DNA of 64,000 bases, taken from NCBI RefSeq assembly GCF_003443535.1, contig NZ_CP031946.1, forward strand, positions 496,001-560,000. The letters are read 5' to 3'. Under the pieces are notes generated by a model that did not search any database, was not told the DNA's origin, and was given only the letters and a program-made list of their open reading frames with translations. Each line of letters begins with the position of its first letter. Positions within the stretch are counted from its first letter, which is position 1. A program made the position numbers and the translations under genes. Source of the DNA: Ruegeria sp. AD91A. Lineage in GTDB: Bacteria; Pseudomonadota; Alphaproteobacteria; Rhodobacterales; Rhodobacteraceae. This document shows, in pieces, positions 41,156 through 49,307 of this stretch.

Positions 41156-42222
41156 GCCGCGTTCATCCTTTTTGCGCTCAACAATGCCGCGGTCGTCTCT
41201 GCTGCTTCCAATGCACCTTCAAGGTATCCCCCAAATTGTGCGGCTGTTTCCGTGCCACTTAAAATGATCCTGTCTTCCCAGATTCGCGTCATGGCCTTCG
41301 ACAAGCCGTATTGCGGATGGGTATATAACGGCTGAAGGTCCAGATCGGTCGCTGTGAAGCGGTCGAACGCCCAATCTTTCAGGAAAAGCGTGCTGGGTCC
41401 GGTCGCCTTGTGCCCGAACAATCGCCCCAACTGCGCTAGAACCTGCTGCCGCAACACCCCTTCATCCCGGCGAGTTTGTGGGGGAATGCCGATGAAACCG
41501 AACAGCGCGAAGGGACCACCGCTGGCAGGTGACGCGTCGTGGATTTCCACCATGGGACCGCGTCGGCTCATGGCATCGCCAGACAGTCCGTGGTCACGCC
41601 AGAACGGAGTGTCATAGACCGCAAGCGCCTTGGCCTGACCTGCCATCCAAGTCGCGATTTCCCGCATGGCAGATAACGTGCCATCGGGCAAGGCGGGCTC
41701 AAAGATCAACTCAGCCGCGATACGTGGGGGTATGGCAAGCACTACATGCCTCGCCGAAATATGCCGACCCGATTGAGTGGTGACCCGAACCTCACCTTCA
41801 GATTGCACTAATGCGGTGATCTGCGTGGACAGTTGGATTACCCCATCCGGTAACCGTGCCGAAAGCGCGTCTGTCAAGGCAGCGAGCCCCCCCATCAGGC
41901 GATAGGACCCTTCCATAGATGAAAAGCCGCGGCCGCGCTTAACACGGCCCTGTTCATCTTCGAAACTCAGCGCGCCGGAACTGAATTGGTCAAACCTGTG
42001 CAGGCCAAGTCGTTCGATCAGCGCGGCAATCCGTGGCTGGCCGGGCCAGAACCAGGCCGGACCCATGTCGAAACGGCCGTCGCCCCGAACCTCAGTCAGA
42101 ATGCGCCCGCCCAGACGGTTGCGCGCCTCAACGACCAGCACCTCCTGACCTTGATCCACAAGCTGTGTCGCAAGGCTGAGCCCTGAAAGGCCCCCGCCGA
42201 TGATGAGCGTATCCGTGCGCAT
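41146..42222 (-). CDS. Flavin-containing amine oxidase family protein
   Basis: A 358-residue FAD enzyme. The dinucleotide-binding motif is LIIGGGLSGLSLATQL (residues 6-21), followed by VVEARNRLGGRI, both hallmarks of the monoamine oxidase family. The C-terminal FAD block is ILSGTETAAQFGGYLEGALEAAE, which lacks the cysteine for covalent FAD. Length is shorter than eukaryotic MAO but normal for bacterial soluble members. It would oxidise a primary or secondary amine, giving aldehyde and ammonia or amine plus peroxide. It lies between the cupin and TetR genes. Confidence 0.88.
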   Translation of the reverse strand: MRTDTLIIGGGLSGLSLATQLVDQGQEVLVVEARNRLGGRILTEVRGDGRFDMGPAWFWPGQPRIAALIERLGLHRFDQFSSGALSFEDEQGRVKRGRGFSSMEGSYRLMGGLAALTDALSARLPDGVIQLSTQITALVQSEGEVRVTTQSGRHISARHVVLAIPPRIAAELIFEPALPDGTLSAMREIATWMAGQAKALAVYDTPFWRDHGLSGDAMSRRGPMVEIHDASPASGGPFALFGFIGIPPQTRRDEGVLRQQVLAQLGRLFGHKATGPSTLFLKDWAFDRFTATDLDLQPLYTHPQYGLSKAMTRIWEDRIILSGTETAAQFGGYLEGALEAAETTAALLSAKRMNAAWK

Positions 42223-42315
42223 GGTTCAGAACCCCTCACTTGAAGGGCGCAGGTCCAGCTTTTGGGCCCGGCTTGACCGGGGTTGTTGCGCCAGGGATGT
42301 TAGTTCACCCATCGG

Positions 42316-42984
42316 TTACGCCGCCGGCGGTCGCGCAAAAGGCAGGTGGCCTGTCTTCATCCAGATCCTGGCCCCGTCCGGCCCCGCAACTGCCGTCAGG
42401 CTTTTACCGTCAGGCAGGCGCAGCCAATCGTTTTTGACCAGTTCATCCCCGCCTTCGGTGATTGACCCGTCGATGATCAGCAGCTCGATCCCGCCAGATG
42501 CGTCCGATCTCAGGGTCGCACCCGCGTCAAGATGGCTGTAGGTCACGACCTCGCGCTCATCCATATGCAAAACTGCGGTGGCGACACCGTCTCTGGGCGC
42601 GCCCAGCTCATCCACCATGCTTTTGCGAAACTGGTTGCGATCGTCCATGTCGAACTGCCAGAGCTTGACGAAGATCGTGCAGCCCGGTTCCGAACCCGGA
42701 GTGTGTTGCGTGGTGGGCGGATTGCGGACATAAGTCCCCGCAGGATAATCGCCATGTTCATCCTGAAATACACCGTCAAGGACAATGAATTCCTCACCGC
42801 CAGTATGGGTGTGTGCAGAGAAATGACTGCCTGGCGCATAACGCACGATAGTGGTGGCCCGGGCGACCTCGCCTCCGATCCGATCCAGCATCCTGCGATC
42901 CACCCCCTTCATGGGAGAGGCCTGCCACGCAAGCTGGTCTGAGTGAACGACGACGCGGTCAGAGAAGTCCGAATTGATTTCCAT
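42316..42984 (-). CDS. Cupin-domain protein (ChrR cupin-like, duplicated)
   Basis: A 222-residue protein with two cupin halves. The first contains the metal motif [20 protein letters not shown] with downstream [20 protein letters not shown], typical of ChrR-like cupins; the second ([19 protein letters not shown]) lacks the histidines and is probably structural. There is no anti-sigma zinc-binding N-terminal domain, so it is a stand-alone cupin. First gene of the leftward operon, with its start 36 bases from a palindromic operator. An enzymatic role on the amine oxidase product or a sensor role are both possible. Confidence 0.83.
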   Translation of the reverse strand: MEINSDFSDRVVVHSDQLAWQASPMKGVDRRMLDRIGGEVARATTIVRYAPGSHFSAHTHTGGEEFIVLDGVFQDEHGDYPAGTYVRNPPTTQHTPGSEPGCTIFVKLWQFDMDDRNQFRKSMVDELGAPRDGVATAVLHMDEREVVTYSHLDAGATLRSDASGGIELLIIDGSITEGGDELVKNDWLRLPDGKSLTAVAGPDGARIWMKTGHLPFARPPAA

Positions 42985-43019
42985 TGGGTCAGTTCTCTTT
43001 GATGGTTACGACATGAAAA

Positions 43020-43037
43020 CTATCTACTAGTAGGTAG
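43020..43037. promoter_or_regulatory. TetR-type operator palindrome CTATCTACTAGTAGGTAG
   Basis: An 18-bp palindrome with a perfect 10-bp core CTACTAGTAG and one mismatched pair. TetR/AcrR-family regulators commonly bind TACCTACTAGTAGGTA-like sites. It lies 36 bases upstream of the cupin gene, whose operon ends with a TetR gene, so autoregulation is likely. Confidence 0.72.
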
Positions 43038-43585
43038 ATGAAAGCCAGCTTCAAAGTTTGGTTAGGCACCACTTTTCACAGAGAGTTGAACTGAGTCTGG
43101 TCAGAAGGACTTCGTTGAAGTGGGTGGGTGGGCAAAAAATGAGAGGAGGTTCCACGCCGCCTTTACGGAAAGAGCGCGCGCAACTCAAAGAGCCAGACGC
43201 AATCAGTGTTTGCCGAAAGGGGGCTTTGCGTACCAAAAGGGCAAGCTGCCCGACCGTGTTGAGACTGGTTGCGCTGTCTGCCCGAGCGATTTTAGCGCTC
43301 ATTATACCTGTGGGCACTTCCGGTTTCGGAGATGTCGGACGCACCTCACTGAATCGCATTAAGTCGAAACTAACTTGCGATAATTCCGCATTCAAAAGGT
43401 AAAAAAACGTATCTCTTGAAGGGCAACGCATCCACATGCTTCACTTTTGGAGCCATGTAAGCCTGTGATTTTGCTGGCCCCAAAAACCCGAAAGGCACGG
43501 CCTTTCCAGACCTGAACCAGAGCGCATTACCGCCCGTATGGGCGAGAAAAACAAGCGCGGAAACTATTCAACACGGAGATATCAG
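43038..43585. other. Intergenic region upstream of the ProX-like gene
   Basis: No supported gene; open frames on both strands have unnatural composition. Two small hairpins lie near the right end: GAAAGGC-ACG-GCCTTTC at 43490-43506 and CGCCC-GTAT-GGGCG near 43531. They may belong to the leader of the transporter mRNA. They do not fit the guanidine-II (mini-ykkC) loop consensus. Confidence 0.4.
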
Positions 43586-44536
43586 ATGAAAAAAACAGCA
43601 ACGCTACTAGGAGGCACGTCCTTTGCGATTGCCGGGCCGGTCATGGCCGCGGATATTGTAATCGGTGTGCCCAACTGGGCCTCGGTGAACGCGACGGCAC
43701 ATATTCTTGAAGTCGTGATCGAAGAAAACCTCGGCCTGGATGTGGAATTGCAAAACGGCACCAACCCGATTGTATTTGAAGCAATGGACAGCGGTTCAAT
43801 GCAAGTCCACCCGGAAGTGTGGATGCCCAACCAGCAGAACCTGCATGATACCTATGTCAAGGAAAACGGCACCGTTGTCATGAACCAAAACCCGGTTCAG
43901 GCCGAGCAGGGTATGTGCGTGCCGACCTACATCGCGGAACAATATGACATCAAATCGATCGATGATCTGAGCGACCCCGACAAGGTTGCGATCTTTGATA
44001 CTGATGGTAACGGAACACCTGAGGTATGGATCGGTGCGCCGGGTTGGGCTTCGACCGTTGTCGAGAAGATCCGGGCCAAGTCCTATGGCTATGACCAGAT
44101 CTTCGATCTGACGGAATACGAGGAAACCATTGCCTATGCCAATTTGGCGAACGCGACAAAGGCGGGCGACCCGTGGATCGGGTTTTGTTACAGCCCCCAC
44201 TATATCTTCGTGACACAGGACCTGACGGTTCTGGAAGAACCGCCCCACGATCCGGCCACTTGGACAATCGTTCAGCCCACGGATGATCCGGATTGGCTGT
44301 CCAAGTCCGAGGCGTCCTCGGCCTGGAACGGGGCAACGCTTCACTTGCACTACGCCAAGGAACTGGAAGAAACCTATCCCGAAGTGGCTGCCCTGTTCAG
44401 CAACTACCAGATGACAGGAGACGATCTGAGCGCGATGGGTAAGGCGCTGGCGGTCGATAACGTCGAAGCCGCTGAGTTCGCCAAGGAATGGGTGGCTGCG
44501 AATGAGGACACCGTCATCGGCTGGCTGACTAACTAA
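43586..44536 (+). CDS. Glycine betaine/quaternary amine-type ABC substrate-binding protein (OpuAC/ProX-like)
   Basis: A 316-residue periplasmic binding protein. The ATG at 43586 is preceded by GGAG, and MKKTATLLGGTSFAIAGPVMAA is the signal peptide. The OpuAC fold is recognised by IVIGVPNWASVNATAHILEVVIEE, GSMQVHPEVWMPNQQNLHD and WIGAPGWASTVVEKI; the tryptophan-rich pieces fit an aromatic cage for a quaternary or guanidinium group. ChoX/ProX/TmoX-type ligands (choline, betaine, TMAO) or a guanidino compound are all possible. A terminator-like hairpin separates it from the ATPase gene. Confidence 0.88.
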   Translation: MKKTATLLGGTSFAIAGPVMAADIVIGVPNWASVNATAHILEVVIEENLGLDVELQNGTNPIVFEAMDSGSMQVHPEVWMPNQQNLHDTYVKENGTVVMNQNPVQAEQGMCVPTYIAEQYDIKSIDDLSDPDKVAIFDTDGNGTPEVWIGAPGWASTVVEKIRAKSYGYDQIFDLTEYEETIAYANLANATKAGDPWIGFCYSPHYIFVTQDLTVLEEPPHDPATWTIVQPTDDPDWLSKSEASSAWNGATLHLHYAKELEETYPEVAALFSNYQMTGDDLSAMGKALAVDNVEAAEFAKEWVAANEDTVIGWLTN

Positions 44537-44550
44537 ATCACCACTCATTG

Positions 44551-44581
44551 GGCCGTCGCGAAAAACCGTGGCGGCCTTTTT
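44551..44581 (+). terminator. Intrinsic terminator between binding-protein and ATPase genes
   Basis: GGCCGTCGCG (44551-44560) pairs with CGTGGCGGCC (44567-44576), ten pairs with two G-U, loop AAAAAC, then TTTTT. It probably causes partial termination so that binding protein exceeds the membrane parts. Confidence 0.82.
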
Positions 44582-44614
44582 CTGTCGGGCAGGGCATCGC
44601 CCTGTGGGGGAAAA

Positions 44615-45652
44615 ATGGACGAACCTGTCGTAAAACTAGAAAACGTTTGGAAGATCTTTGGCTCGCGTGCTGAAGAGGCAATGGAAGCGGTCAGAAACGA
44701 AGGCATAGGCAAGCCGGAAGTTCTGGAGCGGTTCAACTGTGTTGTCGGCGTTCAGGGCGCCACGTTCGAAGTGCCGAGGGGTGAGATTTTCTGTATCATG
44801 GGGCTGTCCGGCTCGGGCAAGTCCACATTGGTGCGACACGTGAACCGGTTGATCGAACCTACGGCAGGTCGGATCGAAATTCTGGGTCACGATGTATCGA
44901 AGCTGTCGGAATCCGAGTTGCGCCGCATTCGCGCCCAGCAAATTGGTATGGTCTTTCAGCACATGGCGCTGATGCCGCATCGTTCAGTGCGTGATAACGT
45001 GGCCTATCCTTTGGAGATCCGAAAGGTTTCCAAGTCCAAACGCTGGGCTGTCTCGGATCACGCATTGAGCCTGGTGAATCTGACAGGTTATGAGGATCGA
45101 CTACCCAAGGAGCTTTCGGGCGGGATGCAGCAACGCGTGGGGATCGCGCGGGCGCTGGCTTCGGACCCGGAAATCCTTTTGATGGATGAACCTTTCTCTG
45201 CCCTTGATCCGCTGATCCGTCTGCAATTGCAGGACCAGTTCAAAGCACTTGTGGCACAGTTGAAGAAGACCACATTGTTCATCACCCACGATCTGGATGA
45301 AGCCATTCGAATTGGCCACCGGATTGCGATCATGAAGGACGGCGTTATCGTGCAGATCGGAACACCCGAAGACATCGTCATGAACCCGTCCGACGATTAC
45401 GTGCGGGAATTCGTTCAGGGCATTTCAAAACTCAAATTGGTCAAAGCGCATTCCATCATGGAGCCGTTGGACAGTTATTCAGGGCCACTCGACGGTGCGC
45501 CCCGAGCGGACGAGGGCGCGGATCTGGATCAACTGATCGACCTGGCCGTGAATTCTGATTTGCCGGTCGTCATCACGGATACGGGCGTTGATGTGGGCGT
45601 CGTGACCAAGCCACGCTTGTTGCGTGGTATCCAGGGGGGCAAAAATGACTGA
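44615..45652 (+). CDS. Quaternary amine-type ABC transporter ATP-binding protein (ProV/OpuAA-like)
   Basis: A 345-residue ATPase. The extended N-terminal region before Walker A (KIFGSRAEEAMEAV...) is typical of ProV/OpuAA; Walker A GLSGSGKST lies at about 63-71, signature LSGGMQQRVGIARAL and Walker B ILLMDEPFSALDP follow. The C-terminus (VVITDTGVDVGVVTKPRLLRGI) is a single shortened CBS-like segment instead of the two CBS domains used for osmosensing in OpuA, suggesting a catabolic rather than osmoprotective role. It overlaps the permease start by eight bases. Confidence 0.9.
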   Translation: MDEPVVKLENVWKIFGSRAEEAMEAVRNEGIGKPEVLERFNCVVGVQGATFEVPRGEIFCIMGLSGSGKSTLVRHVNRLIEPTAGRIEILGHDVSKLSESELRRIRAQQIGMVFQHMALMPHRSVRDNVAYPLEIRKVSKSKRWAVSDHALSLVNLTGYEDRLPKELSGGMQQRVGIARALASDPEILLMDEPFSALDPLIRLQLQDQFKALVAQLKKTTLFITHDLDEAIRIGHRIAIMKDGVIVQIGTPEDIVMNPSDDYVREFVQGISKLKLVKAHSIMEPLDSYSGPLDGAPRADEGADLDQLIDLAVNSDLPVVITDTGVDVGVVTKPRLLRGIQGGKND

Positions 45653-47234
45653 TGCTGCAACAGAGATGAAAGTAACGGCCGCCTCTGATATCGAGGTCGA
45701 TCGCGAGGCCCTGGATCTTTCCATCAAGGAGTTCGCTGGTCCGAACGGAGACTACTACGTCAACGTGTTCCACAAAATTCATGATGCGACCAGCGCAATT
45801 CCCAACACGTTCAATAAGTGGGCCGCCGTTCTGGGGCCATTCTGGTCTGCTTCACGCGCCGTTTGGGGCATGTTCTGGACCTTTCTGATCCTTGAGATCA
45901 TCGCGTGGGTCCAAATCGGCAGGGGCGCGTGGGGCAATCCCGGCGCGGATTTCGCCGAGCGCGCCGCGCGTCAGCAGGAACGCGCAGCCGAGCTGTTGGC
46001 GCGCGCAGCGGATGCCACGGAACAGGCCGATATCGACCGTTTCACCAAACTGGCCGAGAACATACAAAAAGCAGCGGCCACAAGTCTGGAGAGGGCTACC
46101 GCCGCCCAGTCCGAGGCGGCAGGCATCCTGATTACCGGGTTGTTGATGTTGCTGGTCTTCAAGGTGGTTCAAGGGTTCTACGCCGACCGCGTTTACGAAA
46201 AACAGTATTCTAACTGGCGCATCGATCCGGACAGCACGGAAAGCGGGCGTTCGACCCGTAACATCGTCATGGGTGCGATCCTAGTCGCTGCAATCGGACC
46301 TTTGATTGTTTACAAGTTCACCGTGAACGCATCCCTTCCATTGTTGGACGCATTCCCCGAACAGCAAGTGTCCGCGATCATACTTGGTGAAGGGAACGGC
46401 ACACTGTTCTCGACCCTGGCGAGCTGGATGGAGGCCAGGATTGATGCAGCAGCAGCAGCGGGTGGCGACGTATTCGACGGGATCGTGGCGGGTGTCCGGT
46501 CGGTGCTTGATGCGCTGACAATTGCACTGATCGGGTCACCCTGGCCGGTGGTCATGTTGGTCATCTGTGTGACAGCCTGGCGTGCGGCGGGACCAAGGGT
46601 TGCCATCTTCACCGCATCTTCCTTGGCCTATATCGCGTTGCTGGGGTATTGGGACGTGGCGATGGAAACGGTTGCTCTGGTCGGTGCGGCGGTGCTACTT
46701 TGCGTGGTTTTCGGCATTCCGCTGGGTATCTGGTTCGGCAAGTCGCAGCGCGCATATCGCGCGGCGGAACCGGTTCTGGATTTGATGCAGACGCTTCCCG
46801 CCTTTGTTTACCTTATCCCGATCATCGCCTTCTTTGGCACCGGCAATCCGCCGGGAATTCTGGCCACCATCATCTTCGGTATGCCGCCGGTCATCCGACT
46901 GACGGCGCTGGGCATGCAAGGGGTTCCGGAAAGCATCAAAGAGGCTGCCGTCGCCTTTGGCGCGTCGAAATGGCAACTGTTGAAGGATGTTGAAATCCCT
47001 CTGGCGCTGCCATCGATCATGACGGGTGTAAACCAGACAATCCTGATGTGCCTGTCCATGGTCGTGATCATCTCGCTGATCGGCGGGGGCGGCCTGGGCA
47101 AGGAAATCCTTGAGGCGCTGCAATACGCCGCCAAGGGGCCGGGCCTGCTGGGTGGCTTTGCGATCCTGTTCCTTGCCATGGTCATGGACCGGATCGTGCA
47201 GGGCGCGTTCCGGCGAGAAGACGAAAAACTCTGA
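45645..47234 (+). CDS. Quaternary amine-type ABC permease (ProW-like) with coiled-coil insert
   Basis: A 529-residue permease from the ATG at 45645 (AGGGGGGCAAAA upstream), longer than typical ProW (about 350). The C-terminal half is the BPD_transp_1 domain with the EAA loop GVPESIKEAAVAFGASKWQL. The N-terminal half has helices near residues 70-92 and 160-180 separated by about 65 residues rich in Ala, Glu, Arg and Gln (AARQQERAAELLARAADATE) that look like a coiled coil. This resembles the enlarged permeases of marine choline/TMAO-type systems. Stop is followed by a strong terminator. Confidence 0.88.
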   Translation: MTDAATEMKVTAASDIEVDREALDLSIKEFAGPNGDYYVNVFHKIHDATSAIPNTFNKWAAVLGPFWSASRAVWGMFWTFLILEIIAWVQIGRGAWGNPGADFAERAARQQERAAELLARAADATEQADIDRFTKLAENIQKAAATSLERATAAQSEAAGILITGLLMLLVFKVVQGFYADRVYEKQYSNWRIDPDSTESGRSTRNIVMGAILVAAIGPLIVYKFTVNASLPLLDAFPEQQVSAIILGEGNGTLFSTLASWMEARIDAAAAAGGDVFDGIVAGVRSVLDALTIALIGSPWPVVMLVICVTAWRAAGPRVAIFTASSLAYIALLGYWDVAMETVALVGAAVLLCVVFGIPLGIWFGKSQRAYRAAEPVLDLMQTLPAFVYLIPIIAFFGTGNPPGILATIIFGMPPVIRLTALGMQGVPESIKEAAVAFGASKWQLLKDVEIPLALPSIMTGVNQTILMCLSMVVIISLIGGGGLGKEILEALQYAAKGPGLLGGFAILFLAMVMDRIVQGAFRREDEKL

Positions 47235-47240
47235 ACGCAG

Positions 47241-47275
47241 GCGCCCCCGGTTCCGATCGGGGGCGCTTTTCTTTG
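47241..47275 (+). terminator. Intrinsic terminator after the permease gene
   Basis: GCGCCCCCG (47241-47249) pairs perfectly with CGGGGGCGC (47258-47266), followed by TTTTCTTT. It separates the transporter from the ureohydrolase gene that starts 14 bases later, so the latter depends on read-through or its own promoter. Confidence 0.88.
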
Positions 47276-47288
47276 ATCCGGGGAAACC

Positions 47289-48269
47289 ATGACAGATCCG
47301 TATGAACAGTCGATGATGGACAACCTGTATTGGTGGGGCGTGCCTACATTGTTCCGTTGTCCCAATGTCGGGCCAGAAGGGCAGGATATCGCGCTGGCAG
47401 GTGTGCCACACTCAACTGGCAACGGCACGACCGAAAGGGACCAGCACTTGGGGCCTCGTGCGTTGCGGCATGTCTCGGCCGTGCAACGCAGGGTGCATTC
47501 GGTTTTTGAAATTGATCCCTGGCAGAGCGCGCGGATCGCCGATGTTGGTGATGTGCCGTTTCCAAAGGCCAACGACAATGAAGATTGCATCGAACGCATC
47601 ACTGAATTCTACAAGAACATAGACACCGCCGGAGCGCGCCCCGTTTCCATCGGAGGCGACCATTCCATCACCGGTGGAATTGTGCAGGCCCTGGGTGGCG
47701 GCAAACTTGCTGGCGGACAGCCGGTCAGCTTTCTTCATCTGGACGCGCATACGGATGTCTTCACCAAGGTTGATCACTTTCTGGGGGCAAAGAAATCTGC
47801 GGCCCACTGGGGGGCCTATCTGGCCGATCAGGGGCAGGTGGATCCAACCCGTTCTATGCAGATAGGGTTGCGCGGCCATCCACGCAGTCTGGACTGGCTG
47901 CAGCCGTCGTACGATTACGGCTACAACATCGTCACCATGCGCGAGTTCCGACAGCGCGGATTACAGGACGTCGTAGCGCAGACCAAAGAGGTTTTGGGCG
48001 ACCGCCCGGTTTACATCACCTTCGATCTGGACTGTCTTGACCCAACCGTCGCGCCGGCCGTGTCTAATCTGGAACCTGGTGAGAAGGGCTTTGACATCGA
48101 TGAGGTGGTCGGCATCCTGCGCGCGGCGCGCGGTTTGAACATCGTCGGCGGCGACGTGGTCTGCATGATGCCGACCAAGGACAGCCCCAACAACATCACC
48201 GCGCTGACAGCCGCAGCGGTGATGTTCGAGATGATTTCGATGATCGCCGAGAATGTCGCGCGGGTCTAG
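47289..48269 (+). CDS. Ureohydrolase (agmatinase/arginase family), first of two
   Basis: A 326-residue binuclear-metal hydrolase that cleaves a guanidino group to urea plus amine. Metal motifs are complete: GGDHS, LHLDAHTDV and TFDLDCLDPTVAP. Family placement is nearer agmatinase, guanidinobutyrase or guanidine hydrolase types than arginase. It is co-oriented with the ABC transporter and convergent with a second ureohydrolase, sharing four bases at their stops (CTAG). The substrate may be what the transporter brings in. Confidence 0.9.
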   Translation: MTDPYEQSMMDNLYWWGVPTLFRCPNVGPEGQDIALAGVPHSTGNGTTERDQHLGPRALRHVSAVQRRVHSVFEIDPWQSARIADVGDVPFPKANDNEDCIERITEFYKNIDTAGARPVSIGGDHSITGGIVQALGGGKLAGGQPVSFLHLDAHTDVFTKVDHFLGAKKSAAHWGAYLADQGQVDPTRSMQIGLRGHPRSLDWLQPSYDYGYNIVTMREFRQRGLQDVVAQTKEVLGDRPVYITFDLDCLDPTVAPAVSNLEPGEKGFDIDEVVGILRAARGLNIVGGDVVCMMPTKDSPNNITALTAAAVMFEMISMIAENVARV

Positions 48270-49234
48270 TGCCGCGCGTCGATCGCCTGTGCCAGAACGC
48301 AAAGCAACTCGAACATCAGCGAGATGCCAAGCCACGCCGTTCCACCGTCGGGGTCGAATGGCGGTGACACTTCGACAAGATCGGCGCCGACAAGGTTCAG
48401 ACCGGACATCTTGCGAATGACCTGCTGGGCCTGAAAGCTGTTGGGCCCGCCGATTTCAGGTGTTCCTGTACCGGGGGCGTAAGTTGGATCAACAAAGTCG
48501 ATGTCATAGGTGCAGTAGGTCGGCTGCATGCCAACGATCTCGCGCACTTCGTTCATGACGTCGTCTATGCCCCGGTCGAACAGTTCTTCGATACGGATAA
48601 TGCGGATGCCCTGTGCCTCTCCCCATTCGATATCTTCAGTGTTGTAGGCCGTGCCACGGATTCCGATTTGTACAAAACGCTTGGGGTCCACCAACCCTTC
48701 CTCGACAGCGCGGCGGAACGGGGTGCCGTGGGTGAACTTGTGACCTCCGAAATAGGTGTCGAACAAGTCCGTGTGACTGTCGAACTGGATCAGGCCAACC
48801 GGACCAGAAGCGGCCAGAGCCCGCAGGACAGGCAGGGTGGTCAGGTGATCCCCTCCGGCCGTCAATGGTGTGATGTTGCGGGTTCGAAGATCAGTGTAGA
48901 AACGCGTAACCCGGTCCAGCGTGTCTTCTATGTCGACAGGATTGGGGGCAACGTCTCCAAGATCCGCGCAGTTCACCATTGAAAATGGTGCTACACCCGT
49001 AACCGGGTTCATCGCCCTGATCATCGTGGAATTGTCCCTCAGTTGCCGTGGGCCATGTCGTGCGCCGGGCCGATTTGTGGTTCCGCCGTCCCAGGGAATA
49101 CCCACTATGCCCAGTTCGACGTCCGTGATCCGTTCGTGTTCCATGTGCAGAATAGGCAGGCGCATGAACGCGGGGATGCCGGCAAATCGGGCGAGTTCCA
49201 TGGCTGATACCGGTTGAAAAAATGAATCGGCCAT
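48266..49234 (-). CDS. Ureohydrolase (agmatinase/guanidinobutyrase-like), second of two
   Basis: A 322-residue member of the same family but clearly different from its neighbour. Metal motifs are GGDHLTTLP (Leu instead of the common Ser), IQFDSHTDLFD and TYDIDFVDPTYAPG, all ligands present. The GIPWDGGTTNRPGARHGPRQLR block is typical of SpeB/GbuA-like enzymes acting on agmatine, guanidinobutyrate or guanidinopropionate. It is convergent with the first ureohydrolase and lies downstream of the MttB-like gene on the same strand (74-base gap), so it may be co-transcribed with that methyltransferase. Confidence 0.9.
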   Translation of the reverse strand: MADSFFQPVSAMELARFAGIPAFMRLPILHMEHERITDVELGIVGIPWDGGTTNRPGARHGPRQLRDNSTMIRAMNPVTGVAPFSMVNCADLGDVAPNPVDIEDTLDRVTRFYTDLRTRNITPLTAGGDHLTTLPVLRALAASGPVGLIQFDSHTDLFDTYFGGHKFTHGTPFRRAVEEGLVDPKRFVQIGIRGTAYNTEDIEWGEAQGIRIIRIEELFDRGIDDVMNEVREIVGMQPTYCTYDIDFVDPTYAPGTGTPEIGGPNSFQAQQVIRKMSGLNLVGADLVEVSPPFDPDGGTAWLGISLMFELLCVLAQAIDARH

Positions 49235-49307
49235 GATTCCCCATCCTTTGTAAGTTTCTTCAGTGACCCTAACGGTTCGGCATCGTGCTGGGAATGCCCG
49301 CCATCAT

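Noticed and set aside
43058..43437. Open frames of 114 and 128 codons on both strands
   Set aside because: Unnatural composition, no ribosome-binding site, no family similarity; likely chance in intergenic DNA.
43490..43545. Two small hairpins before the ProX-like gene as a guanidine-II (mini-ykkC) riboswitch
   Set aside because: The loops read ACG and GTAT rather than the required ACGR pair, and stems do not match the class.
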